Under the pieces are notes generated by a model that saw only the letters and a list, made by a program, of their open reading frames with translations, searched no databases and had not been told where the DNA came from. Position numbers and translations under genes: made by a program. A stretch of 64,000 nt of DNA from Rubrobacter_D sp963840835. Lineage in GTDB: Bacteria; Actinomycetota; Rubrobacteria; Rubrobacterales; Rubrobacteraceae. The first letter of the stretch is position 1. Each line of letters starts with the position of its first letter. Below, in pieces: positions 1 to 9,589 of this stretch. The stretch covers positions 248,001 to 312,000 of the forward strand of contig CAWJAM010000016.1 in assembly GCA_963840835.1 (NCBI GenBank), written 5' to 3'.

Positions 1-1
1 C

Positions 2-1318
2 CTCTCCGCGTTCGAGGGCGTCGAGGACGGGCTCGACGCCGACGCCACCCGGGCCCTGGCCGACCGCATGCGCCTGGACCTGGTAGACGTCATCGACATC
101 TCGGCCGGAAGCTACGAGGCCGGCGAGTGGATCGTGCAGCCGGGCGAGATGCCTCGCGGCGTGCTGGCCCCCTACGCCGCCCGCTACCGCGACCTGGGCA
201 AAATCGTGTCCGTCGCCGGGCGCATCGCAACCGGCGAGGCCGCCGAGGCGATCCTCCAGGCCGGCGACGCGGATCTCGTGTGCGTGGGACGGGCCCTGCA
301 CGCGGATCCGGCCTGGTCGCGGAAGGTACTAGCCGGCGAGCCCCCTCGGCCCTGCATCGCCTGCAACCAGGGATGCATCGACTACCATCCCACCCATCAG
401 CCGATCTGGTGCCTAGCCAACCCGGATACCGGCCGCGAGTGGGTCCCGGCGCCGCCACCGCCCGCCGCTCGCCGGCGCGTGCTGGTCATCGGAGCCGGGC
501 CGGCCGGCCTGGAGGCCGCGCGAACGGCCGCCGAGCGCGGGCACGAGGTGCTGCTCCTCGAGGAGCAGGCCCAGATCGGCGGTCAGTACCGGCTCTCCGC
601 GCGGCTGCCGACTCGGGCCGAGTTCGGGCGCCTGCTCGACTGGTACGGCGCCGAGCTGGAGCGCCTGAAGGTCGACGTGTCGCTATCCACCCGTGCCGAT
701 GTCGCCCTGGTGGAACGGATCGGGCCGGACGCGGTCGTGATCGCCACGGGCTCGGTGGGGGCGACACCGGACATCCCCGGCATCGACCTGCCGCGTGTGG
801 CGGACCTCCGCGAGTGGCTGGCCCAGTGGCTGGACCGGAGCCCGGCGGTCCCGGACGAGGAGACCGTCACGGTCTGGGGCGCCGACCGCGTCGGGGTGGC
901 TGCGGCTGACGTCCTGGCAGCCCGGGGCGCGCGGGTCCTGCTGCTCGGAGCCCAGCCCGAGCTCGCGCCTGAGGCCGGACGCCGCGAGAAGATCCTCGTA
1001 GTGCCACGGCTGCGAGCCAACCCGCGGGTGCAGATCGAGCTCGGCGCCACGCTCGAGGCCGTCGAGCCGGACCGGCTCCTGGTCGGGCGCGTGGGCGCGA
1101 GGGAGTGGCACGAGGTGTCCGGGCCGGTCCTCGTCTCGCAAGGCACCGTGCCGGTCCGACCGTCGCTCGGACAGGGCGACTGGAAGACGTACGTTATCGG
1201 CGAGGCGTCCCTCGGCACCGTGCACGTGCCGACGGTCGTGGCCGGCGGGCCCATCCCGGCAGGTTCGGCCGACGCGGCGATCCGCGAGGGTGCTGCGGCC
1301 GGCCAGGACATCGGTTGA
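2..1318 (+). CDS. NADH:flavin oxidoreductase-type enzyme, 3' part
   Basis: The frame is open from base 2, so the 5' end lies outside the window. What remains is the end of an Old Yellow Enzyme-like TIM barrel (VCVGRALHADP), a 4Fe-4S binding segment (CIACNQGC with a further Cys in WCLANP), then an FAD/NAD(P) domain with the Rossmann motif VIGAGPAGLEAA and a second nucleotide-binding region (VTVWGADRVGVAAADV). This order matches the family of 2,4-dienoyl-CoA reductase and trimethylamine dehydrogenase: flavin and Fe-S enzymes reducing or demethylating small organic substrates. The substrate cannot be told. It lies just outside att copy A. Confidence 0.85.
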   Translation, partial: LSAFEGVEDGLDADATRALADRMRLDLVDVIDISAGSYEAGEWIVQPGEMPRGVLAPYAARYRDLGKIVSVAGRIATGEAAEAILQAGDADLVCVGRALHADPAWSRKVLAGEPPRPCIACNQGCIDYHPTHQPIWCLANPDTGREWVPAPPPPAARRRVLVIGAGPAGLEAARTAAERGHEVLLLEEQAQIGGQYRLSARLPTRAEFGRLLDWYGAELERLKVDVSLSTRADVALVERIGPDAVVIATGSVGATPDIPGIDLPRVADLREWLAQWLDRSPAVPDEETVTVWGADRVGVAAADVLAARGARVLLLGAQPELAPEAGRREKILVVPRLRANPRVQIELGATLEAVEPDRLLVGRVGAREWHEVSGPVLVSQGTVPVRPSLGQGDWKTYVIGEASLGTVHVPTVVAGGPIPAGSADAAIREGAAAGQDIG

Positions 1319-1517
1319 TGGCCTAATCTCATGCAAACCCCTGCAACGCCTGATGCATTACTCGAAGCTGGACCAGGGTTAAGCGGTTCTTAAGTCCGCT
1401 CGTCGGCTCTCTCAATTCGGCTTAGATAAGCAGAATCCGCGAAATAGAGAAGGCCTTCGGCAACGATCCGGAGGCCTTCTGACACCACTCAGTCGCCACA
1501 GAGGACTTCGCGCATCC

Positions 1518-1658
1518 CGTCTGCGCTAGCCTGCCTATGCGAAGTATCCAGTGCGAGTAGCGGTCGCGGGTAACCTGATTTGAGGCGTGGCCGAGCAGGC
1601 GTTGGACCAACTTCGGGTGCGTGCAGCGAGAGAGCAACATCGTGAAGCGGCCATGCCT
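1518..1658 (-). pseudogene. tyrosine integrase C-terminal remnant
   Basis: The minus strand encodes a stretch typical of the end of a phage-type tyrosine recombinase: MLLSRCTHPKLVQRLLGHAS followed by VTRDRYSHW, containing the LLGH box and the catalytic Tyr of RYSHW. The upstream catalytic domain is missing. It sits immediately beside the tRNA-His 3' fragment, where the integrase gene of a tRNA-targeting element would lie, and is read as the relic of the enzyme that made the att copies. Confidence 0.6.
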
Positions 1659-1660
1659 CC

Positions 1661-1832
1661 ATTGACACCACTCTTGACACCACTGAGCGCGCAACGCCCA
1701 GAAACGGAGAGCAACCACCAGCAAAGAAATCCGCTTAGATAAGCTATTTATGCAATACCCAGCAACGCCCAGAAACCGATGTCATCGGATTGTGGCTCCG
1801 AAGGTCGCGGGTTCGAGCCCCGTCGGTCACCC
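1661..1832 (+). repeat. att copy A: integrase-site repeat of about 170 bp
   Basis: First of three related segments (others near 29000-29170 and 48832-49002). It opens with two direct copies of TTGACACCACT (1662-1672 and 1674-1684), continues with a conserved GCAACCACCAGCAA block and a GCTTAGATAAG block, and ends in a tRNA-His 3' half. More TGACACCAC copies lie near 1480 and 1902. The direct repeats have the position expected of integrase arm-type sites and the tRNA half that of the core; this is inference from layout. Confidence 0.7.
1785..1831 (+). tRNA. tRNA-His 3'-half fragment (not a functional tRNA)
   Basis: Anticodon stem TCGGA/TCCGA closes the 7-base loop TTGTGGC with anticodon GTG. 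A T arm (GCGGG, TTCGAGC, CCCGT) and acceptor 3' strand CGGTCACC follow. No D arm or 5' acceptor strand is present upstream, so this is an att remnant of an element that integrates into the 3' end of tRNA-His. Confidence 0.8.
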
Positions 1833-2055
1833 TCTCTATTCAGCATAGACAAGCCGAATAAGCGGAATAGAGATGTGCCGCATGGTGAGAGTGGGGGCTA
1901 TTTGACACCACCGGCGGCGGGGGAACGCTTGCGTGAGCGCAGGCGGGCAATGGGAGAGCGAGAGGGGAGAGTCCGGGGTGGACGATGCTTTTCTGGACGG
2001 GGTAGACGCATCCAAGAGGCGTTGGCACGAGCCCTCGGCACGGCAGAAGGGCATC

Positions 2056-5000
2056 ATGCCTGTTCATCGCTGGACGGGACCCGGGAGGGACGGCCTCGAG
2101 GTCGCGTACGGCAAAAGCGAGTCGAGGCCGCACGTTGCGACGGTGCGCGAGGTTTGGAGGGAGCGGCACGGACATCGCGCTGCGCCCTTGCTGCTCGTGG
2201 TGATCTATCCCGATGGCCATCTGCATCGGGCGGTGCTTTGTGGCCCGGCGGGCGACGACCCACGCGTAGTAGATTTGGATTACGAGCAGGCCGATCGGAT
2301 GGCCGCCGCTGCGCTGGGCGAACCGGATCGTCACCTGGCCATCCGCTTTCTTTCCGAAGCCTTGGAGGGCGAGCCTGACGAGCATCCTGGTCTGCGCAAC
2401 AAGGGACTCTTCGCTACCCACGAGCTGTTGTATGGTGTTCCGAAGCGGAATGACTGGGATGATGCCACCGCCCGTTCTCAGCCGCTACTCTCTCGGCGCG
2501 GCCAGGACCTCGTTCGTGGCCTGGGCTATGAGATAGACCAGAGGGCTCGCCACAGCGTGCTCCGTTCCTCCGAAGACAGGGCACAGGCGGTCGCCGTGTT
2601 CCTGGAGGAGAACGAGCAGGCCGACCAGCCCTCGTCGCGCTTCGAGAACCAGACGCCGGTAACGTACGCTCTGTCTCACGCGGACCGGGACAACATCCCC
2701 TGGGTTGTGGCCGAGAGGAGCGGCGGGGTCAGGCTATACTCGACCAAGACCTCGGGCGCTGCGGGGCAGCGCGGGCGGACGGAGACGTTCACGGAGCTGA
2801 ACCTGCCGCTGTTGCCCACGGACCAGGCGGGATACCTGGATCTCCTGTTCTCCTCCCGCGCTCTGGCAGAAGGCGGCAGCGTCTCCCAGATCCAACAGGC
2901 CTCCAGCATCTACACCAGCGATCTCTCGGGGCGGCTTCGCGAGCGCGTCTACAAACAGGTCGTGCCCCGCTTGGCCATCGCTGTCGCGAGGCGCATGGGC
3001 GGGACGTCCGAGAAGGACCTCGAACGCCACTATCGCGCCGCGCTCACGATCCTGTTCCGCCTGATGTTCGTGGCCTACGCCGAAGACTCGCGCCTGCTGC
3101 CGCTCAACATCTACGACGAGTACACGCGCAACTCGCTGAAAGCCATCGCCCGCGAGCTGTCCCGCACAATCAACACAGGCCACGACCTCGGCTTCGACAA
3201 CCCGCTCACCGAGGAGGTCGAGGAGGGCGCGAGCGCCCAGACGCTCCTGTGGGACAGGTGCAAGGCTCTCTTCGCGGCCGTCAGGGAGGGCGAGCCCGCC
3301 TGGGGCGTTCCCGAGTACGGCGGCGGTCTGTTCTCCGACAAACGGGAGAGCAACCCCGTCGGCGCGATCATCGAGGGGCTGACCCTGAGCAATGAGGAGT
3401 TTGGGCCAGCGCTGACCGCCCTGATCGTAGACGAGAGCCCGGAGGATGAGGTTGTCGGCCCGATAGACTTCCGTTCGCTCTCGGTGCGCGAGTTCGGGAC
3501 CATCTACGAGGGGCTGCTCGAATCCGAGCTCTCCGTCGCTGGGAAACCGCTGACGGTGAACCGGGACGGCGTGTACCTGCCCGCCGGGGACGGGGACGAC
3601 GTCGTGGTGGAGGCCGGGGAGGTGTATCTCCACAACCAGTCCGGGGTGCGGAAAACCACGGGATCTTACTTCACCAAACCGTTTGCAGTGGATCACCTGA
3701 TCTCCCACTCCGTCGATCCCACGCTGAACGAGCACCTGGGGCGCGTGAAAACGCTCCTCGACGCGGGCAAAGAGGCCGACGCCGCAGCACTACTTTTCGA
3801 CTTCCGCGTCGCGGACATTGCCATGGGCTCTGGGCACTTCCTGACCGCCGTGGTGGACCGCCTCGAAAAGCACTACAGCAATTTCCTGAACGACAACAAG
3901 ATCCCGCACGTAAACCGGGAGCTCGACCTGCTGCGGGAGACCGCCAACGAAGCCCTCGGGGATCTTGCCGACACCGTCGAGATAGAGAACTCCTCACTCC
4001 TGCGGCGCCTGATCGCACGGCGCTGTGTCTACGGCGTGGACCTGAACCCGCTCTCCGTGGAGCTGGCCCGCGTGGGGATGTGGATACACACCTTCGTTCC
4101 AGGCCTCCCGCTCTCCTTTCTCGACCACAACCTCGTCGCCGGAGACTCCCTGACCGGCATCGGCACCATCGAGGAGGCGACCGCTGAGCTGGTGGGCAAC
4201 GACGTCCAGGCTTCGTTTTTCGACGACCCGATCCTGGAGAGGCTGGGCGATGCCAGGGAGCCGCTGCGCCGCCTGGCGAACATTGCCGACGCGACGGTCG
4301 CGGATGTAACCCAGGCCCGCAAGGCCGCCGCCGCAGCCGAAGAGGCTGTCGTCCCGGTCGCCGGGCTCTTCGATCTCGCCGTCGCCGTCCGCATCGGCGA
4401 GGCCTAGCGGCCGTCCGTCGCGTCCATGGACGAGATGATGAACCTGGAAACCGCCCAAGCCAGCGAGGTCGCCGGGGCGATGCGGGCCGTTCACTTCCCG
4501 ATTGCCTTCCCCGAGGTCTTCCTGCGGGACCGGGCCGGCTTCGACGTGATCGTCGGCAACCCCCGTGGGACAAGGTGAAGGTGGAGACGCACGAGTTCTG
4601 GGGACGGCACTTCCCCGGCTTCCGGGGGCTACCGCAGCACGAAAAGGAACGCCGCGCGGCCGAGTACGCCGCTGCGAGGCCGGACCTCGCCGCCGACCTC
4701 GAAGCTGAGAGGGCCGCCGACGCCCGGCTGAAGGACATCATCGCGGCTGGGCCGTATAGCCTCGGCTCCGGCGATACCGAGCTTTCCCGCGTCTTCGCCT
4801 GGCGGTTCTGGTTTCTCCTTGGAGAGAAGGGGCGCTTCGGCGTGGTGCTCCCGCGGCAGGCGATACTGTCCGCCCCTGGCATGGCCGCGTGGCGGCGCGA
4901 GATCCTCGATCACGGAGCCTTCGACGACGTTTGCCTGCTGACCAACAACCGGCAGTGGATCTTCGACGACGTGCATCCGCAGTACACCATCGCGATGACG

Positions 5001-5090
5001 ACGGTACAGCGCGACCCCGACAGGCCCGTGGTGCGCCTGGACGGGCCGTATCGCTCAATGGCCGACTACGAGGCGTCGCACACGTATCGA
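2056..5090 (+). pseudogene. Eco57I/PglX-like N6-adenine methylase (type IIG-like or BREX/DISARM-like), decayed
   Basis: A large restriction-modification or phage-defence methylase. An N-terminal region of about 550 residues is followed by the methylase fold with the SAM motif ADIAMGSGHFL and VYGVDLNPLSVELA. Three lesions are visible: an in-frame TAG at 4405-4407; a missing C at about 4561-4566 that turns the catalytic NPPW motif into NPRG and shifts frame; and loss of the 3' end at about 5090, where a different gene's tail begins. Downstream of the shift the normal sequence continues (WDKVKVETHEFWGRHFPGF). The start at 2056 has AGAAGG before it; an in-frame GTG at 1933 is possible. It lies directly after att copy A. 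Confidence 0.75.
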
Positions 5091-5281
5091 GTACCGATGC
5101 TGATGCGATCGTGTTTGGCGGCAACGGATTCCGGACTGTAGGCACGATCGCTGCGCTCGAGGAGGATCTGGGGCGATCGGTGCTGACGGCCAACCAGGTG
5201 TTACTTTGGGCCGCGCTCCGGATGACCGATGCAGATGCGGGCTCGGTAAGCGATTACGGTCGCCTATTTAGCTACGGCTAG
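5091..5281 (+). pseudogene. maleate isomerase / arylmalonate decarboxylase-like C-terminal fragment
   Basis: About 60 residues in a second frame (DADAIVFGGNGFRTVG, then LTANQVLLWAALR and YGRLF) match the C-terminal end of the Asp/Glu racemase superfamily, maleate isomerase and arylmalonate decarboxylase branch. The rest of the gene is absent; it abuts the truncated methylase without spacer, so a deletion or recombination joined two unrelated genes. OIR site 1 begins 29 bases after its stop. Confidence 0.65.
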
Positions 5282-5309
5282 GCTGCGGAGTGGAAGTGCC
5301 TTCTAGGCA

Positions 5310-5400
5310 CTATTCACCCAAGTGCTCAGAAGGGTTATTCTGCGAACTTCGTCATGACGGCGTTCTAGGAAGGTCGCCTTGACGCAGTTCTCAGAAGATC
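5310..5400 (+). repeat. OIR site 1
   Basis: Left arm of the CTATTCACCCAA type ending in AGAAGG, then three right-arm units beginning TTCTGCGAACTTCG, TTCTAGGAAGGTCG and TTCTCAGAAG. It is the first site of the array. Confidence 0.8.
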
Positions 5401-5612
5401 ACTTACACGGCGCTGCATAGGGCTGCTCGAGTACAAAGCCACTTAATAACACTTAACATAAAGATACCTCATTTGGGGTATGCGCTACGGTCCCGCTCGG
5501 TACTACAATCACAATCGGATTATCGGTAAGGTCGGGATGCCACCTCACCCCCCTCCGAGGAACGGCAGCCCGGCTTTTCCGCCTTCCCTTTGTAGCAAGC
5601 TAAGGAGGTGGA

Positions 5613-5990
5613 ATGATGCACGTATCGAAGGAACAACTACCCGTAGAGAAGCTGGGCGACTATGAAGGACGATTGCAGCAATTCGCTGACTACTACGTCA
5701 ACTTCGAGAATATACCCGCGGGAGTGGGCGGCCCACAGATGTTCAAGGGACTGCCCGATGATGCCTGTCAGTGCGAGCACTGGGGCTACCTCTTCAAGGG
5801 CAAATTCAGGTTCACCTACACAGACGGCAGTGAAGATGTGGTGAGCGCGGGGGAAGCCTACTACGCCCCACCTGGGCATGTGTTCGAGGCTCTGGAGGAC
5901 TGCGAGACCGTAGAGTTTTCTCCCAAGGAGCCCTTCGAAGAGCTCATGGAGGTGGTTGGGAAGAACATGGAGGCTGCGGGCGAGTCGTAG
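5613..5990 (+). CDS. small cupin-domain protein
   Basis: 125 residues with a single cupin barrel: GLPDDACQCEHWGYLFKG supplies candidate metal ligands (Cys, His), and VVSAGEAYYAPPGH is the second cupin motif. AAGGAGG sits 5 bases before the first of two tandem ATGs. A paralogue with the same GLPDD-CQC-H-G pattern lies at 7577, on the far side of a sigma factor gene. Substrate or ligand unknown; a small-molecule-sensing or stress-linked role is only a guess from the neighbouring ECF sigma factor. Confidence 0.8.
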   Translation: MMHVSKEQLPVEKLGDYEGRLQQFADYYVNFENIPAGVGGPQMFKGLPDDACQCEHWGYLFKGKFRFTYTDGSEDVVSAGEAYYAPPGHVFEALEDCETVEFSPKEPFEELMEVVGKNMEAAGES

Positions 5991-6050
5991 GCAAATCTAT
6001 TCCAAGAGATGGCCCGCACTAGGGAAGCAGGCCGGAAAGGAGGCAGGACC

Positions 6051-6332
6051 ATGTTGTTCGTGGCGCTGCTTGGCACCAAACCCGGCAACACCTTCCAAGA
6101 GGGGGTAGCTCGACGGCTGCAGTGGGAGTACCCGGAGGGCATGAACTTGCTGGCCGAGTACTGGCTGGAGACCGAATCGCCCAGGGTACTCGCGGTCGTG
6201 GAGGCCGAGAGCATGGAGCCATTTGGGCAGATAAGGATGGACTGGGGCGATACGTTCGAGATAGAGATCTTCCCGGCTGTGACGGCCGAGCAGGGGCTTC
6301 AGATGGCCCGCCAGGCCATGGCCTCAGGGTAA
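6051..6332 (+). CDS. DUF3303-like small protein
   Basis: 93 residues starting MLFVALLGTKPGNTF, with RRLQWEYPEGMNLLAEYWL and a C-terminal EIFPAVTAEQGLQMAR, the pattern of the DUF3303 family (small dimeric alpha/beta-barrel-like proteins of unknown role). AAAGGAGG followed by CAGGACC places the start at this ATG; an upstream in-frame ATG at 6009 has no ribosome site. Probably cotranscribed with the cupin before it (60-base gap). Confidence 0.7.
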   Translation: MLFVALLGTKPGNTFQEGVARRLQWEYPEGMNLLAEYWLETESPRVLAVVEAESMEPFGQIRMDWGDTFEIEIFPAVTAEQGLQMARQAMASG

Positions 6333-6528
6333 GGGTAGCTCCTCTTTGTCCCTTCGGGCCGGAGCCCCACTAAGACGGCTGATGCGTAATTCCGATCGGT
6401 CGAGCAGGAGTTGAGATCTTCCGCACCAAGAATCTCGAAATACTTCCCGCCGTATCGAACTTTTTCCCGGCTCAACGCGACTAACTTATGAGATGATTGA
6501 GATTGAACACCGGCAAAGGAGGACCTCT

Positions 6529-7482
6529 GTGTTGGGCGACGCGGAGCTCGTCAGAGCGGCGCAGAACGGCGACGCGGCCAGCCTCGGGATCCTGCTCGAG
6601 CGTTGCCAGGCGTCGCTTTACGCCCTGGCGCTCCGTATCCTGGGCCGCGGACCGCAGGCCCAAGACGCCGTCCAGGACACCTTCCTCATCGCCCTGAGCA
6701 GCATCGACCGGCTGCGCGAACCGGAGGCGGTGGGTGGGTGGCTGCGCGGCATTCTGCGCAACGTTTGTCTGAGGCGCCTGAGGGAGAGGCGGAGAGAAAT
6801 TCTGTTCGACCAGCCCCTCCGTCGTGTCGAGGAGAGGTCGCTCGAATCCCCCGCCGAGGAAGCCATAGACCGGCTGGCGATGCGCGAGTGGGTGTCGACG
6901 GCGCTCTCGGAACTACCCGAGACCTTGAGGGTTACGGCTATCCTGCGCTACTTCGGCAGCTACTCCTCCTACGAAGAGATCTCTACCATCCTCGGCGTGC
7001 CGGTGGGCACGGTGAGGAGCCGCCTCAACCAGGTAAAGATCAAGCTTGCCGAAGCCCTGCTCAAAACCGCCGGGCTCGCCCACGACGAAGCGCGCCGGCT
7101 CACCGAGTCCGAAACCCGCTTCTTCGAGGCCGCCTGGGACGAGTACAACCGGGGGCAAGGCTACGAGCTCTTCGCGAGCGCCCTTTCCGAAGATCCCACG
7201 TTCGTCCTCTCCGATGGGACCGTTCAAGGGCACGGGTGGTTGGTCGAGGAGTTCGAGGGCGACCTAGAGGCCAGGATGAAGCTGCACCTCACGAACGTGA
7301 TCGCGAGTAAGGACGTAACCGTGGTCGAGGGCGACTACGAGAACCCACCCGATAACCCCTTCCGCTGCCCGCCCGCCATCTCGATGGTCTCTTTCTACCA
7401 CGACGGCAGGATACCCCGCATGCACCTGCACCTCGCGTCGCTTCAGAAAAGCGAGAACGAAGAGGACCGCCAGAAAACCTAG
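6529..7482 (+). CDS. ECF-type RNA polymerase sigma factor with SnoaL-like C-terminal domain
   Basis: Region 2 of a sigma-70 family protein (LYALALRILGRGPQAQDAVQ, then DTFLIAL) and region 4 (LPETLRVTAILRYFGSYSSY, EEISTILGVPVGTVRSRLNQ) are followed by about 130 residues resembling a SnoaL/NTF2-like pocket (FFEAAWDEYNRGQGYELFAS), as in extended ECF sigma factors whose C-terminal domain controls activity. The GTG at 6529 has AAAGGAGG six bases ahead; an ATG at 6493 has none. No anti-sigma gene is adjacent. It lies between two paralogous cupin genes, which are candidate targets. Confidence 0.85.
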   Translation: MLGDAELVRAAQNGDAASLGILLERCQASLYALALRILGRGPQAQDAVQDTFLIALSSIDRLREPEAVGGWLRGILRNVCLRRLRERRREILFDQPLRRVEERSLESPAEEAIDRLAMREWVSTALSELPETLRVTAILRYFGSYSSYEEISTILGVPVGTVRSRLNQVKIKLAEALLKTAGLAHDEARRLTESETRFFEAAWDEYNRGQGYELFASALSEDPTFVLSDGTVQGHGWLVEEFEGDLEARMKLHLTNVIASKDVTVVEGDYENPPDNPFRCPPAISMVSFYHDGRIPRMHLHLASLQKSENEEDRQKT

Positions 7483-7576
7483 TTACGGAAGGAAAAACCA
7501 GGACCGACTACGAACCAGCCAGTGGCCAGGCTACCGCAATGCCGTAAAACCGAACTCGAAGCAAGGAGGCAAGACG

Positions 7577-7945
7577 ATGCGGGGATCCAGGGAAGACCTG
7601 CCGGCGACGATGGAGTCGGACCAGGTGATCGTCCAAGAAGCGGAGTGGGGCGACATACATGTCGGCTTCGAGACCTACAACGAGGAGTTCGACCTTACGC
7701 CGCTGCTTAGGGGCCTGCCCGACGACATGTGCCAGTGCCCCCACTACGGGCACGTGCTCAAGGGCCGGATGCGGGTCAGGTACGCCGACCGCGAAGAGGT
7801 CGTGGCAGCCGGCGACGCGTATTACATAGGGCCGGGCCACTCGCCGAGCATGGAGGCGGGAACCGAATTGGTGGAGTTCAGCCCCAAAGACGAGTACCAG
7901 AAGACCATGGAGGTCGCGGAGCGCAACCTCGCCGAGATGCAGTAG
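7577..7945 (+). CDS. small cupin-domain protein, paralogue of the 5613 gene
   Basis: 122 residues; GLPDDMCQCPHYGHVLKGRM and VVAAGDAYYIGPGH are the two cupin motifs, close to those of the protein at 5613. AAGGAGG lies before the ATG. The N-terminal 20 residues differ from the paralogue. The sigma factor gene ends 94 bases upstream. Confidence 0.8.
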   Translation: MRGSREDLPATMESDQVIVQEAEWGDIHVGFETYNEEFDLTPLLRGLPDDMCQCPHYGHVLKGRMRVRYADREEVVAAGDAYYIGPGHSPSMEAGTELVEFSPKDEYQKTMEVAERNLAEMQ

Positions 7946-8056
7946 GGCCAGTAGAGCGCGAGGATCGTGAAACGCGGTTATCCCATGACAGTCCGCCTCC
8001 GGTGATGAGCCAGCAGATCGCCGAGGCGGCCGAACAACAGAGCGGAAGGAGAGATC

Positions 8057-9091
8057 ATGAATTTACCAAAGGCGGTGGCAGGCTCCTCCACCGAGGAGAA
8101 TCCCGTGATCCCCAAGACATTCGCCGCCCGGCTACTCGACAACGCGGTCGAACGGAAGCCTATCGGCGAAGGCGAAGGTTACTCGGGGGCCAGGCTCGAG
8201 CGAGTGGTCCTCGCCGACGGCTCCGCGCTGGTCGTCAAGCGCATCTCGCAAGAGTACGACCTGGCCATGAAGCTGACGCACGACACGGGCCGTGCGGCGC
8301 GGCTGTGGGTCTCGGGCGTGCTGGATCGGCTTCCCCCGGTGATCGACCACGCCATCCTCGCGGTCGAGCCCGATGGGGACGGTTGGATCATCGTCATGCG
8401 CGACGTCTCTGACGCCCTACTACCCAGAAGCCGCGTCCTGAGCCGGGCCGAGAACTACCGGGTCTTCGAGGCTGCTGCCGCGATGTACGAGACCTTCCGT
8501 GGCGAACGCATCGAGGGGTTATGCACGCTGACCGACCACTACGCCCTCCTCTCCCCGACCACCGCAAAGCGCGAGCGGTCTTCAAACCCGCTCATGCAGT
8601 TCGTCGGGCGCGGCTGGGAGCTGTTCGCGGACGTGGCGCCCGGCGACGTTGCCGTGGCCGTCTTCGCCATCCTGGATCGGCCCGGCCTGCTCGCCCGCCA
8701 GCTCGAAGGGTGCGAGACGACCCTCATCCACGGGGACTTCTGGCTGGCCAACCTGGGATTAACGGCGGATCGCGTCGTCATGCTGGACTGGGGACTGGCG
8801 GCTGCGGCTCCACCGGCGGTGGATTTCGCCGCGTACCTCGCCCAGAGCGGCTCGCGCATCGCGGCGACCCACGAGCAGCTCCTGGACGACTTCCGCACCG
8901 TCTGCGGCATACGCCACGACGAGCGAGCGCTGCGGCTGGCCCTCATCGGCGGCCTGGTCGAGATGGGGTGGCTCAAGGCCACCGAGGTCGTGGACGCCCC
9001 CGACGAAGCCAGGCGTGCACAGGCCGCAGCCGACCTCGACTGGTGGGTCGGGCACGTGCGGGAGGCTCTGGAGACGTGGTCACCGGTGTAG
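8057..9091 (+). CDS. aminoglycoside phosphotransferase/choline kinase-fold protein
   Basis: 344 residues with the APH-type kinase fold: ALVVKRI (ATP-binding Lys), catalytic loop LIHGDFWLANLGL and metal-binding VMLDWGLAAAAPPAVDFA. Substrate cannot be assigned; family members phosphorylate aminoglycosides, choline, sugars or proteins. GGAAGGAG precedes the ATG. A truncated MFS gene overlaps its 3' end, as if an antibiotic or osmolyte kinase and an exporter once formed an operon. Confidence 0.8.
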   Translation: MNLPKAVAGSSTEENPVIPKTFAARLLDNAVERKPIGEGEGYSGARLERVVLADGSALVVKRISQEYDLAMKLTHDTGRAARLWVSGVLDRLPPVIDHAILAVEPDGDGWIIVMRDVSDALLPRSRVLSRAENYRVFEAAAAMYETFRGERIEGLCTLTDHYALLSPTTAKRERSSNPLMQFVGRGWELFADVAPGDVAVAVFAILDRPGLLARQLEGCETTLIHGDFWLANLGLTADRVVMLDWGLAAAAPPAVDFAAYLAQSGSRIAATHEQLLDDFRTVCGIRHDERALRLALIGGLVEMGWLKATEVVDAPDEARRAQAAADLDWWVGHVREALETWSPV

Positions 9092-9318
9092 GCAGCTCCG
9101 AGAGAGCAGACCCCGCTCGCGGGGTCTCGTTCACGGCGGCGGAGCGGGTCAGGCTCGTCCGACGAAACGCCGCTCTCCTCGTAGCGGCCCAAGACATGGC
9201 GTGGACGGCGCTCCCCATCTTCGCCACCGTCGGACCGATCGCTGCGTTCGAGCTGAGTGGTCACGAGCGATCGGTGGGGATAATGGTCGCTCTCTACGGG
9301 CTTGCCGAGGCAATTTGA
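9076..9318 (+). pseudogene. MFS transporter N-terminal fragment
   Basis: A GTG start overlaps the end of the kinase gene by 16 bases. About 80 residues follow with a first transmembrane segment pair typical of MFS exporters (RNAALLVAAQDMAWTALPIF, GHERSVGIMVALYGLAEA), then a stop. The other ten or so segments are missing, so this is a truncated gene. The breakpoint is near 9315 and is not followed by a recognisable OIR site. Confidence 0.5.
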
Positions 9319-9589
9319 AGGATTACGCATCAGCGGTCTAAGAGGACGGACTAGAGTTCCTATACAAAGGGGAGCCGCCGGACTTGGGTAGGTGTCCGCG
9401 GCTCACTTCGGCGGTGTAGGACCTCCCCCCTCCGGTGGGCCAGCGCCGCCGGACCGGTTGCGAGCGGGTTCCGGGCGCAAGGTCGTTAAAATTATGAGGG
9501 TGCATGTATCCGTCCCATATGTTGTCATCATGACTGCATGAGCGCAGCGCATTGGCAGGTCGGCGAGCAAGAAGGAGGCCGGAAAAACC

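Noticed and set aside
1785..1831. Functional tRNA-His genes at 1.8, 29.1 and 49.0 kb
   Set aside because: All three lack the D arm and the 5' acceptor strand.
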